From NCBI GenBank assembly GCA_905197665.1, contig CAJJZP010000003.1, positions 1 to 64,000 of the forward strand: a stretch of 64,000 nt of DNA. Reading direction: 5' to 3'. Every line of letters begins with the position of its first letter. The first letter of the stretch is position 1. A program made the translations under genes and the position numbers. Below the pieces are notes generated by a model. The model was not told where the DNA came from and did not search any database. It saw only the letters and a program-made list of their open reading frames with translations. This DNA comes from an uncultured Collinsella sp. (GTDB lineage Bacteria; Actinomycetota; Coriobacteriia; Coriobacteriales; Coriobacteriaceae). This document shows, in pieces, positions 28,155 to 37,831 of the stretch.

Positions 28155-29918
28155 ATGGCAGATTCCACCACCGATTACAACAATCTAGATCCCTTGGGTG
28201 ACGAGGCGGCGGTTGTCGATGAGGTCGATGCCGCCGTCTCGGGCGCTCGCAAGAAGCCGCGCGCTGTCGATATGGTCCCCGAGGAGCCCGACGCGATGGC
28301 GCCGGACGAGGAATACCAGCTCACGCCGGCGGGTCGTCGCGAACGCATCGGGCAGATTGTTCGCCTGGTCAAAAAGTACCGTGTGTGGGATAACCTCACG
28401 CCGGTTCGTTTGCGCCGCCTGCTCGAGGAACTCGGCCCCATGTTCGTCAAGATGGGGCAGATTCTGGCCAACCGGTCCGAGATTCTGCCGCAACGCTTTT
28501 GCGACGAGCTGCGTCGTCTGCGCTCCGACGTGGAGCCGGTGCCGTACGAGGTCGTACTCAGTTGTCTGGAAGAAGAATACGGCCTGCGCCTGGGGGAGAT
28601 GTTCGATGCGATCGACCCCAATCCGCTTGGTAGCGCATCGCTCGCGCAGGTGCACCGCGCTCGTCTGGTGACGGGCGAGGACGTGGCCGTCAAGGTGCAG
28701 CGCCCCGGTGCGCAGCAGGTTATGGCACAGGACATCGATATCATCCGCTCGGTGGTGCGTATCGTTTCCAAGTTCGTCAACACCGATCAATTCGTTGACC
28801 TGCACGGCGTAGTCGAGGAGTTGTGGACCTCGTTTCGCGAGGAGACCAACTTTTTGGCCGAGGCCAAAAACCTCAACGACTTCTACGAGTTCCATAAGAG
28901 TGTTCATGGCGTGACGTGCCCTAAATCCTATCTGGACCTGTGCACCGAGCACGTGGTGGTTATGGACTACGTCGACGGCATTTCGATCGCCGATCCTGAA
29001 CGCTTGGTGGCCGAGGGCTATGACTTGGAAAAGATCGGTGCCGCAATCGTCGAGGACTACTCGACGCAGGTGCTCGATGACGGCTTTTTCCATGCCGACC
29101 CGCATGCGGGAAACATTATTCTCAAGGACGGCATCGTTTACTTTATCGACTTGGGCATGGTCGGACGCATGTCGAGTCACGATCGCGGTATCGTCAAGGA
29201 CATGATTTTCGCCGTGGCCGAGGGTGACGTGCCCAAGCTCAAGGATTCGCTCATGCGCTTCGCCGTGACGCGTGGCGATTCGGCAGAGCTCGATCATTCG
29301 GCCTTTTTGTCCGATTTGGACTTTATCGTCGCAGACTTTGCGGGCCTCGACCTGAAGGATCTGGATATCGGCGAGTTTTTGACCTCGCTGTTAAACCTCG
29401 CGCGTAAGAATGACGTTGAGCTGCCGAGCGTGGTGACGATGTTCGCGCGCGGCATGGTGACGCTCGAGGGTTTGCTGACCGAGTACATGCCCAACGTCAA
29501 CATGATCCAGATCATCCAAACGCACATTAAAAACGAGAAAAGCACCTATGCGCGCGTGCGCGACATGGGGCGCGATCTTGCCGCGAGCAGCTATCGCGCG
29601 GCGAAGGGCTCGCTCGAGGCGGCCGAGTATCTTGGCCTGGCTTCGCGCATGCTCACGCGCGGCCAGCTTAAGGTGAACACGCAGATCATGAGCAGCGATA
29701 AGGCGCTGCGACAGCTGGGCGGAATTATCGACCGTATGTCGATGGCAATTGTGATTGCTGGCCTGTTTATCGGTTCGTCGGTGGTGTACTACGCGCGCAT
29801 CGAGCCGGTTGTGTTTGGTATTCCGGTCATTGGCTTTATGGGCTACGTCAGCGCACTGGTGCTGGCGCTTATGCTGGGCCGCAATATCTGGCTCAACAGT
29901 CACGGCGGCAAGCACTAG
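28155..29918 (+). CDS. ABC1/UbiB-family atypical kinase
   Basis: 587 residues. Hallmarks of the family are GQILANRSEILPQRFCDEL with NPLGSASLAQVHRA (the Ala-rich loop) near 155, VAVKVQRPG with the catalytic Lys near 178, HADPHAGN near 314, and IDLGMVGR (DFG-like) near 330. Two C-terminal transmembrane helices (about 530-585) anchor it. In quinone-making bacteria UbiB supports ubiquinone synthesis; this anaerobe shows no such genes here, so a general lipid-extraction or ATPase role at the membrane is more likely. It is the second gene of an operon with the phasin-like gene. Confidence 0.92.
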   Translation: MADSTTDYNNLDPLGDEAAVVDEVDAAVSGARKKPRAVDMVPEEPDAMAPDEEYQLTPAGRRERIGQIVRLVKKYRVWDNLTPVRLRRLLEELGPMFVKMGQILANRSEILPQRFCDELRRLRSDVEPVPYEVVLSCLEEEYGLRLGEMFDAIDPNPLGSASLAQVHRARLVTGEDVAVKVQRPGAQQVMAQDIDIIRSVVRIVSKFVNTDQFVDLHGVVEELWTSFREETNFLAEAKNLNDFYEFHKSVHGVTCPKSYLDLCTEHVVVMDYVDGISIADPERLVAEGYDLEKIGAAIVEDYSTQVLDDGFFHADPHAGNIILKDGIVYFIDLGMVGRMSSHDRGIVKDMIFAVAEGDVPKLKDSLMRFAVTRGDSAELDHSAFLSDLDFIVADFAGLDLKDLDIGEFLTSLLNLARKNDVELPSVVTMFARGMVTLEGLLTEYMPNVNMIQIIQTHIKNEKSTYARVRDMGRDLAASSYRAAKGSLEAAEYLGLASRMLTRGQLKVNTQIMSSDKALRQLGGIIDRMSMAIVIAGLFIGSSVVYYARIEPVVFGIPVIGFMGYVSALVLALMLGRNIWLNSHGGKH

Positions 29919-30268
29919 AGGCCGCGACCGTCACCGCATTTTCCTATCGCAAACAATAGCTTTTACCTTGGGCTTCGCCTGCGTGCGAGGCCCTTTTGCG
30001 TGATACCATTTTGACGGTAATAATCGATGGCCTAGATGGTGGTGCGGAGACGCATGAATGCGCGGTTTACCTGCGCGTTTGGGAGAATCGGGGTGCAAGT
30101 CCCCGGCTGTACCAGTAACCGTAATTCCTCTTGGCTCGGGATGTTCGCGTCGCAGATCGGACGGCGCGCCCGAGTCGTTAAGGTTAAGTCGGATCGCCTC
30201 CCATCTTGCGTGCGGCTGCGGCGTATGCCGCCGGTGTGCATAGGGCTCTGGAGGGAAGGGGGACCCCG
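29919..30268. other. Riboswitch-containing leader of the DUF4430 operon
   Basis: Holds the cobalamin riboswitch at 30030-30210, then a GCGGC/GCCGC hairpin at about 30219-30235 and the GGAGGGAAGGGGG ribosome-binding site of the surface-protein gene. Confidence 0.6.
30030..30210 (+). promoter_or_regulatory. Cobalamin riboswitch
   Basis: The leader carries the B12-aptamer core: GGGAGAATCGGGGTGCAAG, TCCCCGGCTGTACC and AGTAACCGTAA (30090-30125), matching the family pattern of GGTG..AAgTCC, GCTG.cCC and GcAAC.GTAA. The outer P1 helix is closed by AGATGG (30034-30039) and CCATCT (30201-30206). It is placed directly before a gene for a protein with DUF4430 transcobalamin-like domains. It probably represses the operon when cobalamin is plentiful. 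A hairpin at 30219-30235 and a G-rich ribosome-binding site suggest control at translation, which is inference. Confidence 0.82.
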
Positions 30269-33200
30269 ATGGGGGAACTCGAGCGCAACATGCGCGATGA
30301 CGTGGGGCAGCCTCAAGGCAACGCTCCAAGTACAGACAATGGGGGACAAATGGATATGTTTGAGGACGAGCGCGAGCGCGCCTCGTTGCATCGCCGTGGC
30401 GCGATTGCATGCGGCGTAGCCAAGCGCGGCCTGGTGGCATTCCTGGCCTTCGCGATGGCCTTTGGCACCACGCCGGCTCAGCTGTGGGCCGAGGGCACCG
30501 AGGGCATTGCCGAGGCTGTGGCTCAGGCTGCGACGCCGGGCGAGGGCACGGGTGCCGCGGACGGTGCTGCCGACGGTGTCGTTTCTGAAACCGGCTCTAA
30601 CGCGAGCGATGCGTCGGTTAACGATGGCGCTTCGGCGAATGCCGCAGATAGCAACGGCGTAGCGTCGGACGATTCTGCCGCAGTCGAGGCTTCTACTGCT
30701 TCGCCGGATTCATCCGAACAGAACGTCAAAAGTGTTGTAGCCGCTTCCGATGAGGCTGAATCTCAGCCTACCGAAGCCGCAAGCCAAGAGGTCGCGGCCA
30801 CGTGCTCCGTCGTCGGCACCGACGCCAAGGGCGCCCAGCAGACCTGGGCCGCCGCGCAGCAGATCGCTCTGAAGGAGGGCTCGACCGCGGCCGACCTCTC
30901 CGAGCAGCTCTTCAGGCAGGCCGGCCTCAAGGCCGACTACGACCCCAACGGCTCCTGGGGCTGGGCGCTCAACTCGATCACGTCGCCCTTCGACGCGGGC
31001 CGCACGCTCGCCTGCGACCCGGCGACCGGCGCGCACTGGCAGCTGTTCGTCAACGGCAGCGTCTCCGCGGTCGGCGCCGGCGGCTACACGCTCAAGGACG
31101 GCGACTCCGTCGTCTGGTGCTACTCGAAGTACGGTGACCCCGCGCCCGCCAATCAGATTTCCGTTAGCTGCACCGTTGTCGGCCAGGACGCCTCGGGCGC
31201 TCAGCAGACATGGGCGCAGCCCACGACAGCTTTGGTGGAAGAGGGCACGACCGCTGCTGATCTTTCCGAGCAGGCCTTTAAAAAGGCCGGCATTGGCGCC
31301 AAAACGGGGAAAGGCACGTACGGCTGGTATCTCGAGTCGCTGACTTCACCGTTCAACAAGACCGTGACGCTTTCGAGCGAGAAAGTTAACGAAAACACTT
31401 GGAAATTCTGGCAGTTCTTCGTTAACGGTCAGGCGGCCAATGTCGGCGCGGGCAATTACACACTCAAGGCCGGGGACAAGGTTACCTGGGTCTATGGCTT
31501 TGATGGAACCATGCCCGGCCAGGTTTCCGTTTCAATGGAGATCATCGGTAAGAAGGATGAGAAGGCGCAGCGCTGGACCGATCCTTCGACGCAGGTGTTT
31601 GTCGAGGGCACGACGATCAAGGACGCTTCCGCTGCCTACTTCGATGCCATTGGCATTGAGTCCAAGATGTACGACCAATTTGGTTATTGGGGTGTTCATA
31701 GTCTTGTCTCCCCGCTTGATGGCACCGAGCTGTCGGGTGCATGGTCGTTCTTTGTCAACGGCGTTCCCGGGCCTCAGCTCGATAGCGATTACGTGCTCAA
31801 GTCGGGCGACAAAATCGTCTGGGCTTACGCCCCTGGCGACACCGTTCCTAATCCCGATGAAGTCGTAGTCGATCCGAGCGCTTCGCGCCCGACCGATTGG
31901 AAAGCCGACTGGAGTGGCAATTCCAATGCGGTGGTCAAGAACGTGTCCACGCCTACGGGCGCGCTGGCAAGCTCTTGGACGTTCGATTGGAGGGCCTACT
32001 CGGGTGCCACGTATCCCAATGCGAGTGAGCCTATTGTCGTGAACGGCAACGTTTACCTTGCCGTGAACAAGCGTTTGCTTAAGATCGACGCCGAGTCGGG
32101 CAAGGTGCTTGCCGAGTCGAACCTTCAGACTGCGATTGGCTACACCACGCGTCCGATTTATACGAAAGGCTTGGTCATCGTCCCGCTCGACGGCGGTGCG
32201 GTCCAGGCTCTGACGGCCGATACGCTGACGACGGTTTGGGTCACTGACTCTGTGAGCAAATCTGCCCAGTCAAATTCCCAGCTGACGGTCGATGGCAACT
32301 ATCTCTACGTTGGCACCGTTGATGTCGACTATGGAACGAGTACGTACAATAACGGTCACCTGACGCGTATTAATATACTGACCGGCGCTGTTTCTTGGCA
32401 GCATGTTAATGCTGATGAGGGCTACTACTGGACGAGCGCTACGGTGGGCGACGGCTATATTCTGGTTCCGACGAGTGCGGGTACCGTTGAGATGCTTAGC
32501 AAGTCGACGGGTGATGTGCTCGGCAGCGTTTCGGTTGGTGCCATCGTCAACTCCGGCTGTGTACTGTCCAAAGACGGCAAGCATGCCTATGTGATCTCGC
32601 GTGACGGCAAGCTCCACGTGCTGGCACTGTCGGACGCAAACGCAAGGGCCTCTTCGCGCATTTCCGAAGAACGCGTCATCGATCTTGGTCTTACGGGTTG
32701 TGCCTGCATGCCCACGCTGTATGGCAATAAGCTAATTGTCGGTGGCGAGGTTTCTGGCGGTTCGGCGCTGGCGATTGTCGACCTTGATAATGACTTTGCT
32801 ACGACGTTGGTTTCGTCTGCCGATGGCTCCGTGCTTCCTGCCGGTGGCATCAAGGGCGCACCGCTCGTGAGTGTCCAGGCGGATGACGCGTACGTTTATT
32901 TCACTGTCAACTATGGTGCGACTTCCGACTATGTGAGCTACACCTCGGGCGGTGGCGTGTATCGCTACAAGATGGGTGACGCGCAGGCGACCGGTGCGTT
33001 TAGCGCAGCGGGACACAACAATTACTGTGACTCGCCGATTGCCTGCGATGCCAAGGGTAACCTCTACTACATCAACGATTCCGGCACGCTTTTCAAGCTG
33101 AGTGGTGGCGTTAAGGTCTCGTTTGAGACTGGCGAGGGTTCTAAGGTCGACTTCCAGACTACGGCCGACGGCAAGCTGGTCAAGCCGGCCGATCCGACGC

Positions 33201-33751
33201 GCGATGGCTACACTTTCGGCGGTTGGTATACCGATGAGGCTTGCGCGCAGGCGTATGACTTTAGCACGCCGGTAACGGCCGACCTGACGCTGTATGCCAA
33301 GTGGACCAAGAATGCCGTTAACCCTGGCGGCAATGGCGGTGCTGGTTCCAACGGCGGTAGCGGTTCTGGTACCGGTACTGGTTCCGGCGCTGGCGCTGGC
33401 GCGGGTTCTGGCTCCGGCTCGAAGGGCGGCGCTATCGCCCCGGGTCAGAAGCCGGTGACCAAGACGACGGTGTCGACCAAGACCGAGACCAAGGACAACA
33501 AGTCCGACAAGAAAGACTCCGATAAGTCCGATAAGAAGGACGAGAAGAAGTCTGACAAGAAGGACAGCAAGTCCGACAAGAAGTCCGATTCCAAGTCCGA
33601 TACGGGTGCTGCTTCCACGACCACTGCTAAGAAGTCCTCTAGTGCCTCCGAGCAGGAGGCTGGCACCAACCCGCTCGCCATTGTTGGCGTTGCCGCCGGC
33701 GTCATCGGTCTCGCCATCGTCGGCGTGTTCGTGTTCACCAAACGTCGGTAG
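30269..33751 (+). CDS. B12-regulated surface protein, three DUF4430 domains and a beta-propeller
   Basis: About 1160 residues. The signal peptide cleaves near PAQLWA-EG. Three tandem DUF4430 (transcobalamin-like) domains lie at about 175-290, 295-415 and 418-530, each with a FVNG turn. A PQQ-like beta-propeller lies at about 557-948 and a Listeria-Bacteroides repeat (GYTFGGWYTDEAC) at 949-1015. A Gly/Ser linker, Lys/Asp/Ser repeats and a C-terminal membrane helix with KRR end follow; no LPxTG is seen. ATG 30269 has a strong ribosome-binding site; ATG 30350 is an alternative. The predicted role is binding of cobalamin or corrinoids outside the membrane. Confidence 0.85.
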   Translation: MGELERNMRDDVGQPQGNAPSTDNGGQMDMFEDERERASLHRRGAIACGVAKRGLVAFLAFAMAFGTTPAQLWAEGTEGIAEAVAQAATPGEGTGAADGAADGVVSETGSNASDASVNDGASANAADSNGVASDDSAAVEASTASPDSSEQNVKSVVAASDEAESQPTEAASQEVAATCSVVGTDAKGAQQTWAAAQQIALKEGSTAADLSEQLFRQAGLKADYDPNGSWGWALNSITSPFDAGRTLACDPATGAHWQLFVNGSVSAVGAGGYTLKDGDSVVWCYSKYGDPAPANQISVSCTVVGQDASGAQQTWAQPTTALVEEGTTAADLSEQAFKKAGIGAKTGKGTYGWYLESLTSPFNKTVTLSSEKVNENTWKFWQFFVNGQAANVGAGNYTLKAGDKVTWVYGFDGTMPGQVSVSMEIIGKKDEKAQRWTDPSTQVFVEGTTIKDASAAYFDAIGIESKMYDQFGYWGVHSLVSPLDGTELSGAWSFFVNGVPGPQLDSDYVLKSGDKIVWAYAPGDTVPNPDEVVVDPSASRPTDWKADWSGNSNAVVKNVSTPTGALASSWTFDWRAYSGATYPNASEPIVVNGNVYLAVNKRLLKIDAESGKVLAESNLQTAIGYTTRPIYTKGLVIVPLDGGAVQALTADTLTTVWVTDSVSKSAQSNSQLTVDGNYLYVGTVDVDYGTSTYNNGHLTRINILTGAVSWQHVNADEGYYWTSATVGDGYILVPTSAGTVEMLSKSTGDVLGSVSVGAIVNSGCVLSKDGKHAYVISRDGKLHVLALSDANARASSRISEERVIDLGLTGCACMPTLYGNKLIVGGEVSGGSALAIVDLDNDFATTLVSSADGSVLPAGGIKGAPLVSVQADDAYVYFTVNYGATSDYVSYTSGGGVYRYKMGDAQATGAFSAAGHNNYCDSPIACDAKGNLYYINDSGTLFKLSGGVKVSFETGEGSKVDFQTTADGKLVKPADPTRDGYTFGGWYTDEACAQAYDFSTPVTADLTLYAKWTKNAVNPGGNGGAGSNGGSGSGTGTGSGAGAGAGSGSGSKGGAIAPGQKPVTKTTVSTKTETKDNKSDKKDSDKSDKKDEKKSDKKDSKSDKKSDSKSDTGAASTTTAKKSSSASEQEAGTNPLAIVGVAAGVIGLAIVGVFVFTKRR

Positions 33752-33760
33752 GTGAGGGCT

Positions 33761-34654
33761 GTGTCCAATAAATCCAAGGACGCTGACCCCAAGCAACCAG
33801 ATTCCTCGTTTATCCAGCTTGACGATGCAAAGCAACAGGGCGCCGCTTCGGCGGCGTCCGCCCCTCGTCGCAAGACGTTCCTCGGCGTCCTGACTGCCGC
33901 GTGCACCATTCTGATCGTCGTCTCGCTGGGTTTCGTCCATCCTTCCGAGAGCGGTGCCTGGTCCATCGACTGGATCATTCAGACCGTGACGGGGGAGAGC
34001 GTCGTCACCAAGGACACCAAGGTGTCTGGCTCGACTACGACTTCGGGCGAGGCCAGTTCCAAGGATTCCAAGTCATCGAATGACGCAAAAGATGAGTCCA
34101 AGCATTCTGATGAGTCCAAGTCCAAGGACGATTCCGAGTCTTCAAACAAGGAATCGGACAAGAACTCGGATAACAAGAAGTCCGAGGACCAGGACGGCAA
34201 GAAGTCTGGCGATAAATCCGCTGCCCAAAATACGGGAGCCGGTGATACTTCCAATGCGTCTGGCGGTGGCCAGTCGTCTGATGGAGCCTCATCCTCTAAT
34301 GGTGGAAACGCCTCCTCGGGCGGCCAGAGCGGCTCGCAGGAGTCCAGCTACGTAACAGTGACGGTTTCGGTCACATCGAGCGCTGTGGGCAATCCTGTGT
34401 CTTCTGGTGGCACCTTTACCTTTAACGAAGGCGCTACCGTCTATGATGCCCTGTGCGCGCTGGGCCTTTCCGTTAACGCACATGGCTCGTCGTACGGCAC
34501 GTATGTCTCCGCGATTGGTGGTTTGGCCGAGAAACAGTACGGTGGCACGAGCGGCTGGATGTACTCCGTCAACGGCACAACGCCCATGACGGCCTGCAGT
34601 AACTACGTTCTCTCCAATGGCGACAACGTGGTCTGGTATTACGTTACAGGCTAG
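33761..34654 (+). CDS. Membrane-anchored DUF4430 protein
   Basis: About 297 residues. A cytoplasmic N-terminus is followed by a membrane helix (TFLGVLTAACTILIVVSLGF near 45-64). A long Ser/Lys/Asp/Gly-rich extracellular linker (about 90-190) leads to one C-terminal DUF4430 domain (FTFNEGATVYDALCALGL; TSGWMYSVNG; VVWYYV). GTG 33761 follows AGGTGAGGG; GTG 33752 directly after the previous stop is the alternative. It is in one operon with the riboswitch-controlled surface protein, ten bases downstream of its stop, and likely acts with it in cobalamin capture. Confidence 0.85.
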   Translation: MSNKSKDADPKQPDSSFIQLDDAKQQGAASAASAPRRKTFLGVLTAACTILIVVSLGFVHPSESGAWSIDWIIQTVTGESVVTKDTKVSGSTTTSGEASSKDSKSSNDAKDESKHSDESKSKDDSESSNKESDKNSDNKKSEDQDGKKSGDKSAAQNTGAGDTSNASGGGQSSDGASSSNGGNASSGGQSGSQESSYVTVTVSVTSSAVGNPVSSGGTFTFNEGATVYDALCALGLSVNAHGSSYGTYVSAIGGLAEKQYGGTSGWMYSVNGTTPMTACSNYVLSNGDNVVWYYVTG

Positions 34655-34676
34655 GGACCTCGACATAGTGCGCCAG

Positions 34677-34715
34677 ACGGGCGGTTCGGACAAACATCCG
34701 GGCCGCCCGTTTTTC
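34677..34715 (+). terminator. Terminator of the DUF4430 operon
   Basis: Arms ACGGGCGG (34677-34684) and CCGCCCGT (34703-34710), then a T run. Confidence 0.85.
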
Positions 34716-34751
34716 ATGCGAATGGGACTGGGTCGCCGGGTCTCTCGGCAA

Positions 34752-34792
34752 ACAAAAAAACCGGTTGGAACGGGAATTCCAACCGGTTTTAC
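34752..34792 (-). terminator. Terminator of the first GtrA gene
   Basis: Perfect 13-bp arms (34758-34770 with 34777-34789) with seven T on the minus strand after the stem; the plus strand also has four T, so it may act both ways. Confidence 0.85.
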
Positions 34793-34814
34793 ATTCAAGC
34801 AAATAGTGAATCGA

Positions 34815-35222
34815 CTACGACCGTGCGCCCTCGAGGAAGAAGCGGCGGCTGAAGTAGTTGTACCAGGTGACGAGGAACGTGGCGATGGCCTTCATGGCCT
34901 GGTAGCCGATGCTCAAAAACGTGACGCCCACAAACATGTACAGGTCGTTGAGGCCCAGGCCGATCACCGACAGGATGGTGAAAATCGTGAACTCGCGCTT
35001 GCGGCTCATGCCCTCGCGGTGGTCGAACACGTACTTCATGCTGAGCCAGTAGTTGACCACGACGGACGTGATGAACGAAACCGTGGTGCTCATCAAAAAG
35101 TCGAGGTGAAACAGCTCGACGAGCGCAATGAGCATACCCCAGTCGATGCCAAAGGAGACAAGACCCACGACAGCGAACTTGAGGAACTGCTTGGTATGAG
35201 GTTGTGCCAGTGCCTTGCGCAC
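34815..35222 (-). CDS. GtrA-family membrane protein 1
   Basis: 135 residues, four predicted transmembrane helices, typical GtrA/DPMS-like size. Conserved blocks are KFAVVGLVSFGIDWGML, NYWLSMKYVFDHREG and TWYNYFSRRFFLEG. Family members flip or channel undecaprenyl-linked sugars, usually beside a glycosyltransferase. None is seen here, only a second GtrA gene upstream. The two share the order and spacing of motifs, implying a tandem duplication followed by divergence. Confidence 0.9.
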   Translation of the reverse strand: MRKALAQPHTKQFLKFAVVGLVSFGIDWGMLIALVELFHLDFLMSTTVSFITSVVVNYWLSMKYVFDHREGMSRKREFTIFTILSVIGLGLNDLYMFVGVTFLSIGYQAMKAIATFLVTWYNYFSRRFFLEGARS

Positions 35223-35440
35223 GTAATCACATCCAATGCGTTGATGAATCGAGCAGAGGATACTTTAGAGCTTTTGCAAGGGAAACGTAAGGTCCTTGCC
35301 AAGAACTATACGAACTCGCCAAATTTTCAAGAGCTAATCCGCAAACGTTGAAAACTTGCCCGTAAACGAGCAATGCCCGCGAACAACACGGCGCTCGACG
35401 CGCGTCATCCGTGGGCATTGTAAAGCTGTAAGGTTGCGAG

Positions 35441-35836
35441 TTACTTGGTCTCGTCGCCTTCCAGGAAGATCTTTCGGGTCACAAAGTTGTAGACCATGAC
35501 AAGCGCGGTGGCGCAGATCTTGGCGATATTGGCCTCGAGTCCCAGGCCGGCGTTGAGTGTCAACACGATACCGTCGTTGAGTGCCAGGCCGATCACGGAC
35601 AGCACGACAAAGATAATGAACTCGCGGCGGCGGCTTATGCCTTCCTTGTGCGCAAACACGTATTTCATGCTTGCGAGGTAGTTAAAGATGAGCGAGATGA
35701 TAAAGCCGCTGGTGTTGGCGATTAGGATGTTAAGGCCCAGACCGTAGTGGAGCAGATTCATAATGCCAAAGTCGATGACCGTGGCAATGACGCCGACGAC
35801 GCCAAACTTCATGATCTGCGCAAGGAGCTTTTGCAT
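35441..35836 (-). CDS. GtrA-family membrane protein 2
   Basis: 131 residues from ATG 35836, four predicted membrane helices, paralogue of the protein at 34815-35222. Motifs are KFGVVGVIATVIDFGIM, NYLASMKYVFAHKEG and VYNFVTRKIFLEGDE. The start at 35836 follows AAGGCAGG and gives the family length; an in-frame ATG at 35899 would add an unconserved 21-residue leader. Its substrate is unknown. It lies directly before fbp on the same strand. Confidence 0.9.
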   Translation of the reverse strand: MQKLLAQIMKFGVVGVIATVIDFGIMNLLHYGLGLNILIANTSGFIISLIFNYLASMKYVFAHKEGISRRREFIIFVVLSVIGLALNDGIVLTLNAGLGLEANIAKICATALVMVYNFVTRKIFLEGDETK

Positions 35837-35914
35837 GGTACCTGCCTTATGGTGGCGCCGGGGCGCCGCGGGGATGACAAACTCAGCAAGTTTAGCCAAT
35901 CCCCGCGGGTGGGG

Positions 35915-37831
35915 CTAGACGCGCTCCTCGATAGCACCGTTTCTATATGCATCGAGCAGCTGGCGCAGATCCTGGATCTGGCTGCGAATCTTGGCGCCAG
36001 TATCGGTGTCGCTCACCATGCGGCGACGGTCTGCTTGGTCAAAACGGTTGGTCTCGCTTTCGATGTCCACGTTGCGCGTGAGTGCCTCGGCAACCGTCGT
36101 AAAGGCCCGGTGCGACTTGAGGCGGCAGCCGCGCGAGCTCGAGATGAGCGTATAGCCGGCGATACCCGTCTTGGGATGGTAAGCGCGGCAGAAGCCGCCA
36201 TCGATGACCAGCAGTTTGCCCTCGGCGCGGATGGGCTGCTCACCCTTGGTGGTTTTAACGGGCGTGTGGCCGTTGATGATGTGGCCGGTCGGTGAACATG
36301 CCATGGGCACGACGCCAAACTCGCGCATGATGTCATCGCAGACCGAGGGCGACTTGGTAAGCGTAAAGTACGGGTCCATCGGCTCGACCCAGGTGCTCTT
36401 ATCGGCGATATAGGCGCGCTCAAAGGTACGCACCAGGCGTCCGCTGGCGGGTGAGCTAAAGCCAATCCACAGGTACCACATCCAGTCGAGGGCGTCGCGG
36501 TCGCCCACGCGCCAGGCGCGGCGGGCGATGTGGTCGCAAAAATCGAGATAATCGCGGCCAGCGTGCCAGGTGCCCAGGCAGTTCATGCTGCTAAAGGTGC
36601 CGTCTTCGTTGAGCGGCACGCAGCCATGGAACAGCAGGTTGCCGTTGGTGACCTTGTACATCGAGCCGTGGGAATAGAGGAAATCGATATGGCGATGCAG
36701 GTGATCGGCGGTGACAAACTCGGACACGAGCTTGTCGATGATGTGCTGCTCCTGAGACGTGAGCGTATAGGGGTCCGTCGGGTCGACGGTGGGGAAGTCG
36801 TTGGTCGTGAGCGGCCACACGCTGCCGTCGGCGAGCGTGACCGTGCCGGTGTCGTGGTCGATCTTGTCGAGTAACAGGCGGTCGGTCATGTCGAACTCGG
36901 GGTGGCGCTGGATAATCTGACCCTCGAGCTTAAAGAGCAGCACGTTGATGGCCTTGACCAGCGGGGTGATGGACTCACCGGCGGTGTAGGTGGCATCGGC
37001 AAAGGCGACAAGCTCACGCAGCGAGATGCCGTAGTCGTTCTCCAGGATCTCGTAGTTGTCGTAGCGTAGGTTGTTGCGCAGCACCGTGGCGATGCAGGCG
37101 GGCTCACCGGCCGCAGCGCCCATCCACAGCAGGTCGTGGTTGCCCCACTGGATGTCGAGCGAATGGTAGGTGAGCAGGCGGTCCATAATCTTGGCCGCGC
37201 CGCCACCGCGGTCGAAGATGTCGCCCACCAGGTGCAGGTGGTCGACGGCCAGGCGCTTGATGAGCGAGGCAAGCGACTCGATAAAGTCGTCGGCGCTTGC
37301 GGTCTCCAGGATGGACTCCACGATGCGCTCGTGATAGCGCACGCGATAGTTGTTCTCGTCCGGGTGCGTGTGCAGCAGCTCGTCGATGATATAGGCGTAA
37401 TCGCGTGGGATGGCCTTACGCACCTTGGAGCGCGTATAACGGCTCGAAAGCGAGCGGGCAACCATAATGAGTTGGTCAAGCATCGTCTTGTACCAGGTGG
37501 GCGAGTCCTCGCGCTGGCTGCGGACCAGCTCGATCTTCTCGTGCGGGTAGTAGATGAGCGTGCACAGCTCGCCCTTTTCGTCAAAGGAAAGCGTGTCGCC
37601 AAAAATCTCGTCGACATGCTCGCGCACGACGCCCGAGCAGTTGTTGAGGATGTGCATAAAGGCTTCGTACTCGCCATGCACGTCGCTCATAAAATGCTCG
37701 GTGCCTTTGGGCAGGTTGAGGATGGCCGAGAGATTGATGATCTCGGTAAACGCGGATTGCTCGGTGGGAAATTGTTTCGACAGCAGGCGCAGATACTTGA
37801 AGTCTTGCGGATTGCGATCGAATGCGACCAT
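35915..37831 (-). CDS. fbp: Fructose-1,6-bisphosphatase, class III
   Basis: 638 residues, the long class III type of Firmicutes and relatives, hydrolysing fructose-1,6-bisphosphate in gluconeogenesis. The metallophosphatase motifs are intact: FMSDVHGEYEAF near residue 50, GDIFDRGGGAAKIMD near 205 and GNHDLLWMG near 230. A late block, INGHTPVKTTKGEQP, carries metal-ligand His residues. ATG 37831 follows GGAAGGTG. A palindrome lies 30-56 bases upstream of the start codon and may be the operator. Confidence 0.95.
   Translation of the reverse strand: MVAFDRNPQDFKYLRLLSKQFPTEQSAFTEIINLSAILNLPKGTEHFMSDVHGEYEAFMHILNNCSGVVREHVDEIFGDTLSFDEKGELCTLIYYPHEKIELVRSQREDSPTWYKTMLDQLIMVARSLSSRYTRSKVRKAIPRDYAYIIDELLHTHPDENNYRVRYHERIVESILETASADDFIESLASLIKRLAVDHLHLVGDIFDRGGGAAKIMDRLLTYHSLDIQWGNHDLLWMGAAAGEPACIATVLRNNLRYDNYEILENDYGISLRELVAFADATYTAGESITPLVKAINVLLFKLEGQIIQRHPEFDMTDRLLLDKIDHDTGTVTLADGSVWPLTTNDFPTVDPTDPYTLTSQEQHIIDKLVSEFVTADHLHRHIDFLYSHGSMYKVTNGNLLFHGCVPLNEDGTFSSMNCLGTWHAGRDYLDFCDHIARRAWRVGDRDALDWMWYLWIGFSSPASGRLVRTFERAYIADKSTWVEPMDPYFTLTKSPSVCDDIMREFGVVPMACSPTGHIINGHTPVKTTKGEQPIRAEGKLLVIDGGFCRAYHPKTGIAGYTLISSSRGCRLKSHRAFTTVAEALTRNVDIESETNRFDQADRRRMVSDTDTGAKIRSQIQDLRQLLDAYRNGAIEERV

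Noticed and set aside
33460..33620. A DNA tandem repeat (aagtccgacaag units)
   Set aside because: It encodes the Lys/Ser/Asp linker of the surface protein and is in frame throughout; not an independent repeat element.
35371..35420. CAATGCCC / GGGCATTG stem between the GtrA genes as a terminator
   Set aside because: The loop is long and no T run follows on the minus strand, so it was not listed.
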